Assembly: GCA_029582165.1 (NCBI GenBank)
Contig: CM055886.1
Location: forward strand, 28,075,169-28,139,168
From: Portulaca oleracea
Taxonomy: Eukaryota; Streptophyta; Magnoliopsida; Caryophyllales; Portulacaceae
Length of the DNA: 64,000 nt
Reading direction: 5' to 3'
In this document: in pieces, positions 1 through 13,510 of the stretch
Layout of the letters: each line of letters starts with the position of its first letter
Numbering within the stretch: position 1 is the first letter of the stretch
Made by a program: the position numbers and the translations under genes
Notes under the pieces: generated by a model
Seen by the model: the letters and a program-made list of their open reading frames with translations, nothing else
What the model was told of the DNA's origin: nothing
The model's database searches: none

Positions 1-1571
1 GGCTTAGGTTAGGGAAAGGAGTGGTAATATTTAGGTATGTCGAGTTAAAGAGCCATGCTTGGATTGATTTTCAACAAAGAACCGCACTCAACTCACCTTC
101 TTGCTTAATTTATGCAAGGGACTCACTTTTCTCCCTCATCAATATCGAACATCTCATCAACAACCTCATAATCAGGTCAAAAGCTTTCACAATTTTCAAT
201 TGAATCTCCTTAATCACCCTTTTCTTTTGATTTCTTTTCTCTTTTTTTTCTTGTTCTATTTTTCTACTTTTCTTTTTGGTGGGTGATCAAGGAAGAAGAA
301 ACACGAGTGTATAGACTTAGCTTTAACCTCAATATCTCAAAATATATCAAAAGAACATCATAACCAATTGGCTAACTCATAATAATTGGGATATGTAATG
401 TGTCCCTATTCAATTAAAATCAAAATTACACCCCAGTATCTCACTCTATTTGTAGCTATGTCGAACCAATTTTCGCTCCCGAAACAATGAACTTTCACAC
501 ATCCAAGCAAGGCAAAGGGTAGGAATTAATAAAGGCCAAGGCTTGTATCGTTAGGGTTCATTACAAAAAGAAAGGTAATTAAAGGCTAGGCGGGGCTAAA
601 GAACAATAATAATATTGTTAGGAAAGGTTATTTAGCTATGTAGTTCAATTAATAAAGAAAAGAATGCCTCAATCATTTTGTCACAACATGCAATGCAAAA
701 ATGCAGTCTCAAACAAGATGCAAAATAAGTTCTAAAGGTGCAACTAGTGGTGGAGTCACTGAAGAAATAAAGGAATTGATAAAAATGATCAATCCATAAT
801 TTAGGCTATGTGGACTCACGGGATAGGGCTCAATCAACTAAACCTAGCCCAAAGATTTACGGCACGCATTTTTACACCTACTAAGATAGTCAAAGCAGTC
901 AAGCACACGTTTCATAACTTGTCTCAAAATCAGAAGATTTGAAGAAATAGGTTTCAAAAACTTTTAAGTTCTCATCTAGTTTTTTCTAGATGAAGGAAGG
1001 CAAACTGAAAGTAAAATTGGTTTACAAATTATCACCGAAGGTGTTTCGGATAATTAATCCTAATCCTATCTTATAATTTTTTGATTTTTCTTGTCTTTTC
1101 TAATTTTTTGGCTTTTTCTAATTTTCTGATTTTTTTGGATTTTTGGATTTTGTCAAAGGGAATGTAAAAGAAAGAAAAAGAAAAACAAACTAGGGAAAGA
1201 AAAAAAAAGAAAAATCTAGCATGTTCTAACTAATGCAAACTAGGTAAATGCAATTCTAAAACTAGAAGAAAAAACTAATAAAGGAAATCTATAAACAATC
1301 AAAGACACACAAAAACTGAAAAACTCAAACAAAAAAAACACACTAAAAACAAGAAAATCACACTAAAATATGAAAAATAAACAAGAAATAAGAAAAAGTT
1401 AGACGAAAATAAAAGAAAGATAAGAGAAATAAAGAGATATAAAGAGAAATAAGAAGAAATATTCACAAAGTGGATAAAATAACTCCCCTCCCCCCTCCCC
1501 CCAATGCTTAAACATTACGTTGTCCTCAATGCAGAAGACAATGGTGGAGAGGGAAGGAGCGGAGCAAAGGA
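1..1571 (-). other. 3' untranslated part of the Athila-type element
   Basis: No coding frame is supported. On the plus strand it is pyrimidine- and A-rich with long AAAGAAA runs (about 1160-1480). 1484-1502 is a C-run tract, so the element strand has three consecutive runs of four or more Gs, which could act as a purine tract or form a quadruplex. The 3' LTR is not present. Confidence 0.5.
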
Positions 1572-2891
1572 TTAATCATCCTTGCTCGGTGGGGATGGGG
1601 CGGTCGGGTCATTAGGCGGTGGAGGCAAGGACTGGTCAAACATAGCCTGCATAAGACCAGAAAGGTGGGCGATAGACTCATCAAGACGTGTGAAACGCAA
1701 GTCAGATTGGTTCCTCGACTCAATAAGGTACTCCTGTAATTCATCTACATGGCGCTCGGTCCGGCTAATAGCTAACTGGAGGTCGCGGTAACGCGCCTCA
1801 TGATCTATGGGAGGTTGTTGGGGTTGAGGGTCAGGTTGTTGTTGTTCAGTCTCGGGCTGTTGTTGGGGCTCGACATCAGGATAAGGAGGCATCCAAAGAA
1901 GGTTTGCTTCGTTTTGAGGGGAGAGGTGGGGGTGAGGCAAGGGAAACCTAACATTGTTGGGATAAATCCCCAGACAACGGTCACTATCGAATTTGCACAT
2001 TCCAAAAGAACGGCACTGTTCTCCATCTATTAACATGCTACGAGAAACACGGCAAGGGGCGTCCATGGTTGGTCTAAAGCCAAATTGGCGCGCTAGGTGT
2101 GTGATATATCCACCTATGGCTATCCCTGCGGTGGATGAGGTAGCAAAGGCGTGAAAGGTGCGAGGCAAATAGGGCGACAAGGTCAGCGTGGTTGTCAGCA
2201 TCAAGCATATAACATGCAACATATAACAGTCAGATTTGGTAGCTTTATTTGAACTACCAGGCCTCCCAAAAATGTTGCAAGAGAGGATGCGGTGAGCATA
2301 CCTCAGTGCGGGGTTCCTAATAAGGGTGGTGGTGGAGTTGCTAGGGTCCCAATCATCGACACCAACTATCCTGCGAAAGAAACCCTTCCCATCCCAGTTC
2401 AAAGGAATAAGGTGCGGGTCTCTACATGTGCACTCGGGGAGACCAAAAGCACGGGAAAATTCAGAAACCATCATCTCCCTAACCCTACCAAGAAGTTGAA
2501 AACGAATAAGGCCATCCCTCCCATGGAGGTTTACCTCAACAGTACTAAGAAATTCCAAAGTAATCCCCCTATAGGTCGGCTCACCTAGCCAAGCAATATG
2601 GGTCAATTGGCCACGTCCCAATAACCAAAGAACATCATCAAGCATTCCACAATTTCTCAAGAAGTCCTCATGCAGATATTTAGTAGGTATTAAAACTCGT
2701 TTTGAAAGAGAATCATACCTAAATTTGATGTCCCCTTCAAAATTGAAGGGGTTGCTACTTCTTGAATCTCGAGACGAAGCGACTTTTTGCTTCCCTTTTT
2801 CCACAGCAGAAGCCTTGCGTTTCCGGCTTCCGCTTCCACCATCATTATCGGATGGAGGCCCGGAAAAGTTTGCATTCTTTGTTCTTACCAT
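1572..2891 (-). CDS. Athila ORF-1 family protein (env-position ORF), intact
   Basis: This open frame of about 439 codons starts at the first ATG (2891-2889, MVRTKNANFSGPP). The reading frame extends 11 codons further upstream without an ATG. The first 60 residues are basic and Ser-rich (GSRKRKASAVEKGKQK), suggesting a nuclear signal. The middle carries LIPTKYLHEDFLRNCGML, EPTYRGITLEFLSTVEV and REMMVSEFSRAFGLP, which resemble the family annotated in plants as Arabidopsis retrotransposon ORF-1 (Athila). The C-terminal third is Gln/Pro-rich (about residues 330-380), followed by a helical segment that could form a coiled coil. It lies downstream of gag as the third ORF does in Athila. The role of this protein is not established; env-like labels rest on position. 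It is striking that this frame is open while gag is broken and pol is missing. Confidence 0.75.
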   Translation of the reverse strand: MVRTKNANFSGPPSDNDGGSGSRKRKASAVEKGKQKVASSRDSRSSNPFNFEGDIKFRYDSLSKRVLIPTKYLHEDFLRNCGMLDDVLWLLGRGQLTHIAWLGEPTYRGITLEFLSTVEVNLHGRDGLIRFQLLGRVREMMVSEFSRAFGLPECTCRDPHLIPLNWDGKGFFRRIVGVDDWDPSNSTTTLIRNPALRYAHRILSCNIFGRPGSSNKATKSDCYMLHVICLMLTTTLTLSPYLPRTFHAFATSSTAGIAIGGYITHLARQFGFRPTMDAPCRVSRSMLIDGEQCRSFGMCKFDSDRCLGIYPNNVRFPLPHPHLSPQNEANLLWMPPYPDVEPQQQPETEQQQPDPQPQQPPIDHEARYRDLQLAISRTERHVDELQEYLIESRNQSDLRFTRLDESIAHLSGLMQAMFDQSLPPPPNDPTAPSPPSKDD

Positions 2892-2924
2892 CCTAAAAGA
2901 TTCAAAAATTAGTATAACCACCAA

Positions 2925-4224
2925 GATTACAGTAAAGCATCAAAGAAGCATGATTATACTGTAAATTGACATGACTAAATACTCCCCCATGCTTGTTTGA
3001 TGCCAAGAATGGGAAATTAAACAATTCTAACCTACAAAACTCACCAAAAATAGAGCACAACACCACAAGATAATCACCATCCCAAATCAAACCTAAATTT
3101 CACAAATTTTCTATCACATTACTCCCAAAACATCCCCAACACAATATATTTTCAATCTTGAAACTAATAAGGATCACATTCATCAAACTCCATTATGCCC
3201 TAATTCAAGAACTCAACTTCAAAGACAATCCAAGCTAAATCACTTGAAATCTTTGAGCATCAACATGGTATATTAAATAATTTCAACAAATTACCAAGTA
3301 ATTCATGAATCAAAACAAAATTATACAACAATTACTAGATGTTATTAGAGTAAAAGAGGGATATTGAAGAGTTTACCTTGATGAAGTTGTGGGGCTAAAG
3401 ATTGAAGTAAAAACTTGTGTGTGGTGAGGTGAGTGAGAGAGTAAGGTGGAAGAAGGGAGGAAGAAGAAGATGAGAAGTGGTGGTATGGGTGTGCGCCGAC
3501 GAAGAGAAAGAGAAGAGGAGGAGAATGTGGGGAGAGGGCAGCGTGCATCATCGAGGAAGAAGAAGAAGTGAAAAGGAGGTTGAGTTTTAATTTGAAAAGG
3601 GGGGGGCTGATTAAGTGAGAAGGCGGGCTAATTTCTGTGAAAAACCCAGAAATGATGCCAGCGTTTGCTAGGCGCTGGCAGCGTGCGGCAAAACTTCACT
3701 TACCTGTTGCTGCTGGAAGAAGCGTTGCCAGCGTTTAGTGAGCGCTGGCAGCGTTTTTCTACCTGACATAAATTGCTCGATTTTTCCCAAATTTTGCATT
3801 GCTTAACCCCTTTTTTTCTTGTTTCCTTTTGCTTCTTCTACACTTTGGCATGCCATAAATCCCTACAAACATCCACTCACTCTAAAATCGTTAGGTTAGA
3901 AAGTAAAACTTCAATAATAACCAAAAATTGATCTAAATTTCTTCTTTTCTCTACACAATAAAAAGAAAAATTAACGAAGTAACAAGGTAAAAATTACTTA
4001 AGAGATAAAAATAGTAAGAAATAACAAAAAATAAATAAAAAGTGGGGAGGAACAGATAATAGAGAGTGATGTACTCTACCCGAGGTGCTTTGTGTAACGT
4101 CGTTAGCTCGACGTTATTGACCCCTAATCATCGGGGTCCTTGATCCGTTCTTGGATCGATTTCAGAACCGGATCACCATCATCTCGAATCCTTTCCATTG
4201 CTTGTTTTGGAACTTCGTGTTTGC
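2925..4224 (-). other. Non-coding spacer of the Athila-type element at the site of the missing pol
   Basis: Minus-strand translation shows no reverse transcriptase, RNase H or integrase motif. The stretch joins the end of protease to a spacer such as normally follows pol. It contains an LTR-like block at 3640-3880 (separate entry). The rest is A/T-rich and unassigned. Confidence 0.55.
3640..3880. repeat. LTR-like block with GGCAGCG repeats inside the Athila-type element
   Basis: TGCTAGGCGCTGGCAGCGT occurs at 3666-3684 and again, identical over 19 bases, inside the LTR at 7211-7229. CGCTGGCAGCG and its complement recur at about 3657, 3673, 3726 and 3743. Further right both places carry a similar AAATCCCTACAAA-type segment. 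I infer that part of this spacer derives from, or shares origin with, the LTR. Confidence 0.5.
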
Positions 4225-6116
4225 TTATACCTCATACTCTATCATCGACTTACCTAGCTCGATAACCATTGTCCTTTTCTTCATATCCATCTTGCAATTC
4301 ACAGTTGAAAGAAAGGATCTTCCAAGGATAATTTGCGGTGCAGGATCCTCACCCGTGTCTAGAATCATGAAGTCTACTGGCACAAAGTGTTCTCCTATCT
4401 TGAGAGGGACATCATGTAAGACTCCTAGGGTTGTCTAAGGGTCTTACCCGCTAATCGGAGAGTCGTTCTTGTCACTCTTAACTCCCTATGGTTCAATTTT
4501 TCTAGGTAGGACTTTGGAAGGACATTTATCCCGGACCCTGTATCACATAGAGCATATTTAATTGACCTACCATCTAATAGACAAGGGATCTTAAAATTCC
4601 CCGAATCTCCCTTTTTAGGCATAACCGAGGGTGTTATGGTTCCCTTACTTCGGTTGGGCTCGAGGTCTACCTTGGCTACTCTAGGTGGAGTGGATTCTTC
4701 TAAAGTTTCATACTTAGGGTCATGTTCCTCACAATCTATAGCATTGCACTGGTTTCCTGGATTTGGGACATGTTGAGGGGGTAGGCTAGTAGAGGGAGTT
4801 ATTGAGTTAGCGATTTGATTTTCTAAAATTTTATTGTGTGTCGCTAAAGCCTCTACCTTTTGCATTAAATCTTTTATCACCCCTTCTTGTTTTTGTTGCC
4901 CCGCTATAAGACTTTCCATCGAGGTTTCTAAGTTTGATTTTTGAGGGGGACCTTGTGGTGGTGGTCTCTGAAATCCCGGGGGTACGTATTTTCGTCCTTG
5001 TCCTTGAAGAGGATCAATGGGTTGGTTATTTCGATAAGAAAAGTTTGGGTGGTTTCTTAGTCCAGGATGATAGGTATTGGAATTCATATCGTAATTTTGC
5101 CTTTGGTTTCCAACATAGTTGGCTTGCTGGATCTGTTCATTACTAATTGCACCTGAGGGACAAGTCAAAGTCTCATGCTCGGTCGACTGACAAGTATTAC
5201 ATGTCGAAGGGTTTGGAAGTGAGCTCCAACGGTCCATCTTCTGCGTCAAAGTATCAAGCTTAGAAGACAATAAAGAAATAGCATCAACATTTAGCTTACC
5301 TCCCGTTGTATGGCGGGGTTTGGACCACTGATACGAATTGTTCGCCAATTGCTCGATTAAGTTTGGAAGTTGGGGTACAATCTTGTCCAAAAGATTGCCT
5401 TCAGCTGCTGAGAGGATGCTTCCTCTCGTCGACTCGTTTGCTCCATTGAAGAATGATTGGATTGGTACCCAAGGTTCGAATCCGTGTTGAGGACATTGTC
5501 GGAGAATGTCCTTAAATCTTTCCCAAGCATCATAAAGTGTCTCTTCGGGTTCTTAGACGAATGTTGAAATATGGTTCCTCAAGTTTGTAAGCTTGCTGGG
5601 AGGAAAGTATTTTGCTAAGAACATGTTGGCGAGTCCTTCGAACGTTGTGATTGAATTGGGTGGGAGCGAATCAAGCCAATCCCATGCTTTGCCTTCTAAA
5701 GAAAACAGGAAGAGCCCTAGTTTAATAGCATCTTCTGAAACATTGTTGGTCTTGAAAGTGTCACAAGCTTGGCGAAAAAGTCGCAAATGTCGGTTTGGAT
5801 CTTCGCTCAGCCGTCCATGAAACGGTGCTTTGGACACCAAATTCATGAGTGACTGACGTAGCTCAAAATCATTCGCTGTAACTGCAGGGATTGCGATAAC
5901 TGATTGTGGATTAGTGACATTAGGTGTCACATATTGCCCTAGCGTTCATTGTTCTTCAACCATCTCTTCTCCTTCGCTTTTAGCTTGCTCCTCTTCTTGT
6001 TCATTCGGTTGTTCTTGCTACTCTTGTTGTTCTTTCTCCAGTCTTGCTTTCTTTCTTCTCTCCCGCAGAGTGCATTCGATCTCAGGGTCGAATTCGAAAG
6101 AAAAGTCTTTTCGCAT
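4225..6116 (-). pseudogene. Athila gag-protease, broken by stops and a frameshift
   Basis: The reading frame opens with ATG at 6116-6114 (protein start MRKDFSFEFDPE) and runs through a Ty3-type gag core. The core includes FHGRLSEDPNRHLRLFRQAC and AWDWLDSLP, about 70-150 residues in. A Cys-rich remnant (CNTCQSTEHETLTC) and the aspartic protease segment CDTGSGINVLP follow. Breaks seen are in-frame stops in the charged N-terminal region (around 6018 and 5945), a TAA at 5553-5555, and a one-base frameshift near 4427-4435. After the shift the protease continues through ILGRSFLSTV to a stop at 4225. The three frames joined by these breaks give an uninterrupted gag-protease match, so this is one decayed gene. 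No functional polyprotein can be made. Confidence 0.85.
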
Positions 6117-6236
6117 AAACTAGAAAAAGACGAAAACAAGAACACCAAGCGTAATCAAGAGTGATAAAGAAAAATAAAGAAAATAAATAACCTAGTCAAC
6201 CAGAGTGCTTTCGTTTAATGGCGGTTGGGGAAACAA

Positions 6237-6255
6237 ATCCCCGGCAACGGCGCCA
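6237..6255 (-). other. Primer binding site, tRNA-Asp type
   Basis: The plus strand reads ATCCCCGGCAACGGCGCCA, which equals the 3' end of plant tRNA-Asp including CCA. On the element strand it is therefore a 19-base primer binding site, six bases from the LTR end. tRNA-Asp priming is characteristic of Athila-lineage elements. Confidence 0.9.
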
Positions 6256-6261
6256 AAAACT

Positions 6262-7542
6262 TGATAGGCCCTAAAAGGTATTAGGTGTCTACCGCAAGTG
6301 TACAGGTCTGTGTAGTATAAAAATGTCGTTCTCTCTCAGGGATTTGTGTTCAACTACGCACTAAACTAGTTCACTGCAAAGGATGCTAGGTCGATCAAAT
6401 AGTTGTGGTAACGATTCAGAAAATTAAACTAAGAAAGCGGAAATTTTTAGAGTTTTATCAAATAGTTAAAAGAGTTCAAGGGAGTCCACTCTAGTCAATC
6501 AATCAACTAATCAACAATCCCGGTGTAAAGTGGTAAAAGAATTCGGGGTCTACAACCTTTCTAAGGTCTTTCACAGCAATCTTTCGATTCGAATTGAGTT
6601 ATAGTGATTAGACTAAATACCTACTTTCATGACTATTCAACCTAATCAAATATAAGAAGTTATTGTAATTGACCCTAAGCAAGAAACCATTATCTCTAAC
6701 TGTTTTCTAGCCTATTCAATCTTCGTCTTTCCAATTCAAAATACAAACTTTCGTTCTGATATTTAGAATCTAAACCAAACAAGAAGGCGGTTAACCAAAT
6801 TACTATGACATACAAATTACAAAGATTAAATGATAAAAAATAACTTCACACCGAGATTGTATTCAAAATCAATCGAAGGACATCGAGTTTATTCGCTAAA
6901 CAAAGGTTTTTAGCTACTCATAATACTAGAAATTAACATCACACAAACTGAATTAAAACTGAAAAGCATAAAGAAAATAGAAGTAACCGAGTGTTTGAAG
7001 TGGCGGAATCGATCTCTTCGTGTCATCCTAATCGATCTTCTTCTTCTCTTCAATCACTTTACAATAATCTCCAAAACTACTAATAATCCTCAAGAACTAA
7101 ACTTTAATGAAAGAAACTCTCTAAAAATCTACTCTAAAAACTTGCTCTCTCGATCCTCTGATGTTTTTAAACAGCCGGCTGGAGAAATCTATTATAGGGC
7201 TCGATTAGGGTGCTAGGCGCTGGCAGCGTCCCATGAGGCACTGGCAGCGTCTGGCCTAAAAAATATGTTCTCCGTGTCCGCACGCAGGCAGCGTTCAGGA
7301 TAACTCCGGTAGCATTCAAGATTTTCTTCAGCACGCAAAGTTTCTTCATATTTTCCTCCCTTTTTCCTCCAATTCTTCATGCTTTTAGGTGTATTTTCAT
7401 TGATCCCTACAAAATGTATCAATCTCGCAACCAAGTGCAGAAATAACAGATAATTGGTATGAAAACATGGAATTCCGGGTATAAAAAGCATGAAATACAT
7501 GTGTTTGAGCCCTGAAAATTACTATAAAATAATCACTTATCA
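6262..7542 (-). repeat. 5' LTR of the Athila-type element
   Basis: The LTR lies immediately beyond the primer binding site. On the plus strand it begins TGATAG at 6262 and a matching end, CTTATCA, lies at 7536-7542, giving inverted termini TGATA/TATCA and a length of about 1.28 kb. It contains GGCAGCG-type repeats at about 7211-7295. The outer boundary is chosen from the terminal motif only, because the partner LTR and the target duplication are outside the window. Confidence 0.7.
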
Positions 7543-8256
7543 TCATTTAACAAAGGAATTCGCAACTGGCGATTTGATTCCCCAATTAGGGCTCTTCGTA
7601 TCCGAAATCGGATTTGGGTGTGGGATTAACTTATACATTGGCTCCTGCATCGCCCACGTCGGCGTACAGTTATGAGCCCTCGTCTCCTATCATCTTCTCC
7701 AATCATGTCATGTAACCATTGACACTCATAAATTTCACCATCACAGTATCACGTATATGTGATAAACCACACAAAAATTCACGGCACACAAACAATTCAG
7801 CAGTGACACAAACCTTTTCGAAGCCAAGCCCTAATTACGAACCTGAATTTGTTTTTCCAGGAAAAATCGTCATTCTTGCTAGAACCTAGTGCTCGGCTAC
7901 TTCAAGTGGGGGTAAAAAGGCCCTGCTTCAAGAACCCAACCTCGCCACCGAACAATGACAATGTCCGTGAACTTTGTCGTTGGAATTCGACCGAAGAGTC
8001 GTCAAACTGGCGATGTCTGTCTCTCGTTAACGGTTTCTCTCACCTTTGTCACCAGTGAACAGTAAAGGAAGCAAATTCAGTATGGAATTAATGAAAAAAA
8101 ATAAAATCACACATATCCCCCAAATCACGCTCGCGGATCAGTATCTTTCCTTTTCTTTCTCATCTGACTTACACGTGTGGGTGGTTTTGGAGGTGTGATT
8201 GGAAGTTTTAATTTCATCCATCGGCTAAAATCCCTTCCTACCGAATCCATTCTCTT

Positions 8257-8312
<56 letters not shown>

Positions 8313-8652
8313 GGAGAAACACTGAATAACTCATGCACAATAAGAGGAGATGAGGAAGAAGAGTAAGGGACTAACTAATTGGAGAGAATAAGAAAGAGAA
8401 ATCCATACTTCAGGGAAGTAACATGTTCTTCCAATCACATGTTATTCCACTGTCAATCTCAGGTCATATGCTCTCTTTCCACCCACAATAACAAGTTGTC
8501 ATGACAAATTTTGCTCAACTTAAAAAGTTGAGTGACAATTTTGAATAAAAAATTGGGGTGAGAATTTTGACCAAATTAAAAATAGAACGACACAATCAAT
8601 CGTGCACACATATATTTTAACTTTTTTCAAAAAATTTAAATAGGGGCTCAAT
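7543..8652. other. Intergenic stretch outside the Athila LTR
   Basis: Between the LTR and the hAT-like element I recognise no gene. 7560-8060 is less AT-rich than its surroundings and could be a relic of host sequence, but no coherent exon is seen on either strand. It contains the dinucleotide repeat listed separately. Confidence 0.4.
8257..8311. repeat. Compound (TA)n(TG)n microsatellite
   Basis: A short TA run passes directly into about 20 TG units. Confidence 0.95.
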
Positions 8653-8799
8653 TAGGGATGATAATAAAACTCGAACCAGACTCTACTGATCCATATTTCC
8701 CGAGGGTCTTTAGCATCGGAAAAAAATAATGAAAGTGGGCCCAAGCTATTTTCCTTTAAGTTAAGCTCGGATCGCTTTTGAAGCCTCAAATCGACTATT

Positions 8800-9650
8800 T
8801 TTGGAAGCAAAGGATCATCTTGATCTTTTCACAAGGGTGGGGGTCCGATTGGAGGAGCATCAAGGACGAACGCTGGAGAAACTGAGTCCAAGGAACCAAG
8901 AAAAAAGAAAACGGGAAGCCAAGGAAGGAAGAGTAGAATGAAGGACGAGGAAAATGAAGAAATAGAGCAAAATTGGGCATGGGAAGAATATATACCTTCA
9001 CTCTTTCAGTCATAACTCCTTCAATACAACTCTGATGACGACGAATTTTGTGGAGCTTAAAGTAGACACCGAGAGATTTCCGTCGATATATAACACGCCC
9101 GAAGCCGGCAGGCACTGCCCGGCCCGCGCCCACGCTGGTTTTTCTGCCCCAACTTTCTGGCTGTGGCGCTGGTTGCGCCTCGTATTTTTTTGCAGATGTT
9201 CACTAATCCCCTTTCTCCTAGTTGTGTTTTCTTCTCCCATTTAAACCCCTATCCCCCATTTAAACTATTGAGAGGGCATTTGGAAGCCTAATTCCTTTGT
9301 AGTTAGGCGTAATCCTTTGTGGAAGTGCTTAATCAAATTCTTTTTACTTGTGAGTTGATGTGCATCTTTCAACCTCTTTTTGGTGGGATTCCATAGAAGA
9401 AAAAATGTGGATGCTTGTGAAAGTTTTCTTTGCAAACTCTTGTGATTCTTAGACTAGTTGGCTAGTTAATTACTCTTTACATTAGTCATATCTTTCTTTA
9501 ATTGTCCTTGTTATCTATATCTCAAAAACCCTAAAAATATAGTTTGTTCTTGAGTTCTATAATATGGGGTTTTCTTAAACCCTAGAGTAATTGTGATCCT
9601 CAACTGATTAATCTTGCTTGCCTAGTCGATCAAGGATCATCACCCACTTA
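8800..9650. repeat. Possible LTR fragment nested in the hAT-like element
   Basis: This block contains a GC-rich segment (9100-9180) beside a TATATAA-like box. A long T-rich tract follows, ending GTCGATCAAGGATCATCACCC. That organisation resembles a plant Ty3 LTR. I could not define TG/CA ends or a target duplication, so the call is tentative. Confidence 0.3.
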
Positions 9651-9799
9651 AAACCAACCAAAAAAATATTGGTTTGTGTGTTGAAATTTTGTAAAAAAAT
9701 AGGTACGTGTCGGGTGATATTAAAACGGGTGCGGGTAAGGGTCGAGTAAAGGTAAGGATGTACCCGTACCCATACCCAACTCGAATAGATTAAAAAAAA

Positions 9800-9850
<51 letters not shown>
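9800..9850. repeat. (ATT)n microsatellite
   Basis: About 17 uninterrupted ATT units, followed by a GTT run to about 9870. Confidence 0.95.
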
Positions 9851-10301
9851 CATCGTTGTTGTTGTTGTTGATGATGATAATGATGATTTTCTTTTAGACA
9901 ACAATAAAGACTATTGTTATAATTTTAAATAGCTTTTTTTTGTTGTTATTGTGTTTCTATTTGACAAGTTGATGCCGAAATGAAGACAATGACACAAAAC
10001 ATCAACATCAATAACCGAAAAAATATATTTATTTATACATATGAGTGTAAAATGGGTTGTATAGTATAATCTTCAATTATACTCAAATAATACCCGATAT
10101 ACCTACAATACCTTGTGGGTATGGGTATAGGTGTTCATATTTAACACCCACTAAATATGGATAAGAGTAAGGATGGTGATTTCGAAAATGGGTATGGATA
10201 CGGGTACGACATCACCTGCCTTGAACTTGACTGATTACCGTCCCTATGCTCAATATGGTATAACTTTTCCTTTTATAAATATGACTCGTTTCTTGAATAT
10301 C

Positions 10302-10703
10302 ATTCTACCATAGTTGAATTTATTTTCAACTATGGTAGTTGAAAATTTTATACCATTCATTTATTAAATATAAATCATATTTTTTTAAAAAGATTTATAT
10401 CCTCCTAACATCGTTAATTATTGTATCAAGTTACTCTGATCAACCTATATTGATTTTGAATTTTTATGGCAAAATTAATAGTCTTTTCACTTTTCAACGA
10501 TGACAGTTGAAAAAAGTCAACTATGGTTGAATTTCATTTGAAATATTCAATTTTGTAAAAAATTATAAGTTAACATATAGATTTACTTATAGTAACAAGT
10601 CCTATAATAATGTATATATTAATTTTAATTTTTTATGGTAAAACTAAGGGCAATTATACATTTCAACTACCATAGTTGAAAATAAATTCAACTATGGTAG
10701 AAT
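10302..10703. mobile_element. MITE with 43-bp perfect TIRs that are themselves palindromic
   Basis: The left end (10302-10344) and right end (10661-10703) are inverted copies over about 43 bases. Each TIR also contains ACCATAGTTGAA followed six bases later by its complement, so each end alone can fold into a hairpin. The interior is AT-rich and non-coding. Relatives lie at 24199-24592 and, as an end fragment, at 25427-25530. I could not fix a target duplication. Confidence 0.8.
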
Positions 10704-11209
10704 CTCCCAAATAAATATAGTAGACATGCTTATGTTGTATATTATAATATAAAACAATCATATACTCTCTACTGTGAGTTGAAATTTCTAATCGAGATGG
10801 GTCATATTGTAACTAATAACTTTAGATTTGGCTTGACACAAGTATGAAGTGGGCTTCTTCCATGGGCCCAAACAAAGTTGCTCGTCGTACCCTTTTTTGC
10901 TTTAAAAATATAAATTAAATTAAATTGTGTACGTACATCCCAAATTCAAGTTGAGAGAGTGAGTCACTCAAAAAAAAAAAAAAGGTGAGGAAGTAGTGAT
11001 TAGTTAGTCCTGATTTGATGCCGAGAAGTAGGAAAATTTTGAGGTTCTTCATCAATCTGAATTATCAAACACCCAAAAACAGTAGTTTCTCAACTGCAAA
11101 TCTCTGCTTCTTTTTCTCTCATTTTCATCGATCTCATAACTAATTTATTTATCCCAAGTTTTTCCACCTCCACTGATCTATCTACTCAGTTTTCCTCCTG
11201 CTGTCAACA
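10704..11209 (+). promoter_or_regulatory. Upstream region and 5' UTR of the malate dehydrogenase gene
   Basis: About 500 bases separate the MITE from the start codon. The last 120 bases are CT-rich (TCTGCTTCTTTTTCTCTCATTTTC-like), as in many plant 5' leaders. A TTTAAAAATATAAATTAAATT stretch near 10900-10922 is the best TATA-like candidate, but I cannot place the transcription start. Confidence 0.4.

Positions 11210-13510
<2,301 letters not shown>

Larger units (their letters stand above)
1..7542 (-). mobile_element. Athila-type Ty3 LTR retrotransposon, pol-deleted, 3' end outside window
   Basis: Read on the minus strand the order is LTR (7542-6262), tRNA-Asp primer binding site (6255-6237), gag-protease (6116-4225), a non-coding stretch, an intact ORF in the env position (2891-1572), then untranslated sequence to the window edge. 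Athila elements have this order, but with about 3 kb of reverse transcriptase, RNase H and integrase between protease and the last ORF. Here those domains are absent: protease ends near 4225 and no pol-like translation follows. No copy of the LTR is visible in 1-1500, so the 3' LTR should lie left of base 1. The copy is therefore non-autonomous. Confidence 0.85.
8653..10246. mobile_element. Non-autonomous hAT-like element, 1.6 kb
   Basis: The ends are inverted: TAGGGATGATAAT at the left and the complement of TAGGGACGGTAAT at the right. They are flanked by GGCTCAAT (8645-8652) and TGCTCAAT (10247-10254), an 8-bp duplication with one mismatch, the hAT target size. Subterminal GGGTACGGGTA/ACCCGTACCC motifs at 9715-9775 and 10190-10210 are typical of this kind of plant element. 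No transposase is present. 8800-9650 looks different and resembles an LTR fragment (separate entry). Confidence 0.65.

Noticed and set aside
6237..6255. A tRNA-Asp gene
   Set aside because: Only the 3' 19 bases match. No cloverleaf precedes it, and its place beside the LTR shows it is a primer binding site.
8125..8340. Minus-strand ORF with HTHTHT repeats
   Set aside because: It is the translation of the (TG)n microsatellite.
9608..9904. Minus-strand ORF with a poly-Ile run
   Set aside because: It is the translation of the (ATT)n microsatellite.
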